The notes under the pieces were generated by a model. It saw only the letters and a program-made list of their open reading frames with translations, had not been told where the DNA came from and ran no database searches. From Psychromonas sp. SA13A (lineage in GTDB: Bacteria > Pseudomonadota > Gammaproteobacteria > Enterobacterales > Psychromonadaceae), in NCBI RefSeq assembly GCF_011378715.1, contig NZ_WTKU01000001.1, positions 310,001 to 374,000 of the forward strand: 64,000 nucleotides of DNA. Direction: 5' to 3'. Shown in pieces: positions 63,726 to 64,000 of the stretch. The position numbers and the translations under genes are program-made. Positions within the stretch are counted from its first letter, which is position 1; every line of letters starts with the position of its first letter.

Positions 63726-64000
63726 ATGGCTAATATTAATTTAAAAAATGTCACTAAAAGCTTTGGTGATGTAAAGATAATTCACGGTATAGACTTAGAT
63801 ATTAATGATGGTGAATTTGTTGTATTTGTTGGACCATCAGGCTGTGGTAAATCTACATTATTAAGACTGATTGCCGGTTTAGAAGATATTACTGACGGCG
63901 AAATATATATTGATAATGACTTAGTTAATGATGTAGATCCTGCAAAAAGAGGCGTAGCAATGGTATTTCAAAGCTATGCGCTTTACCCACATAAAACCGT
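63726..64000 (+). CDS. CUT1 sugar ABC ATPase, 3' end outside window
   Basis: The first 91 residues of a MalK/UgpC-type ATPase are present: [18 protein letters not shown], Walker [10 protein letters not shown] at about residues 37-45, and the Q-loop [11 protein letters not shown] at the very end. Signature and Walker B lie beyond the window. It closely resembles the N-terminus of the ATPase at 42226-43329, so the two sugar importers have separate ATPases. A normal protein would be about 370 residues. Confidence 0.93.
   Translation, partial: MANINLKNVTKSFGDVKIIHGIDLDINDGEFVVFVGPSGCGKSTLLRLIAGLEDITDGEIYIDNDLVNDVDPAKRGVAMVFQSYALYPHKT

Overview
The window looks like a chromosome segment from a marine, AT-rich gammaproteobacterium, most likely in or near Psychromonas, Vibrio or the Alteromonadales. 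This is inferred from gene content, base composition by eye and relatedness of the proteins to families I know; no database was searched. It is dominated by nutrient uptake: two BMP-type permeases, two TRAP systems, one phosphonate-type ABC system, two CUT1 sugar ABC systems, one tripartite tricarboxylate (TTT) system, and one BCCT, one MFS and one DMT carrier, each beside matching enzymes and regulators.

Region 1 (1-13531) is a purine locus: BMP-family permeases (1-1866), xanthine dehydrogenase xdhABC (6509-11286, minus), a BMP substrate-binding protein (11506-12573) and a RutR-like TetR regulator (12703-13392). A 16-base site matching the RutR palindrome lies between xdhA and the binding-protein gene. 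The locus is interrupted at about 1.9-6.5 kb by a low-density region with two copies of an undescribed cassette-like module. Each copy has a left end of about 535 bp, then different small cargo genes, then a right end of exactly 164 bp with two strong hairpins. A fragment of a Y1/REP-associated transposase abuts the first copy, and a PEP-CTERM-type protein gene lies between the copies.

Region 2 (13569-32854) holds a TakP-like TRAP system, a DMT exporter, a second TRAP operon with a HAD phosphatase, a glycerophosphodiesterase, a DeoR/GlpR-type regulator, glpD, and a PhnDCE1E2-type ABC importer driven by a sigma-54 two-component system. A canonical sigma-54 promoter lies just upstream of phnD. 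I infer uptake and catabolism of glycerol-phosphate compounds.

Region 3 (33551-42172) is a carnitine degradation cluster: BCCT carrier, CntA/YeaW Rieske oxygenase, aldehyde dehydrogenase, CntB/YeaX reductase, XRE-PAS regulator, LysR regulator and a DmlA-type D-malate dehydrogenase. Together they give trimethylamine plus malate-derived pyruvate.

Region 4 (42226-46913) is a CUT1 sugar ABC transporter of unknown substrate. Region 5 (47633-64000) looks like a sulfated-glycan oligosaccharide locus: TctABC, an aldose-epimerase-like protein, a GH127 enzyme, two sulfatases without signal peptides, an MFS sugar porter, an IclR regulator and a second CUT1 ABC transporter that runs off the window. A shared 15-base palindrome at three or four promoters suggests an IclR regulon. 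No rRNA, tRNA or CRISPR array was seen.
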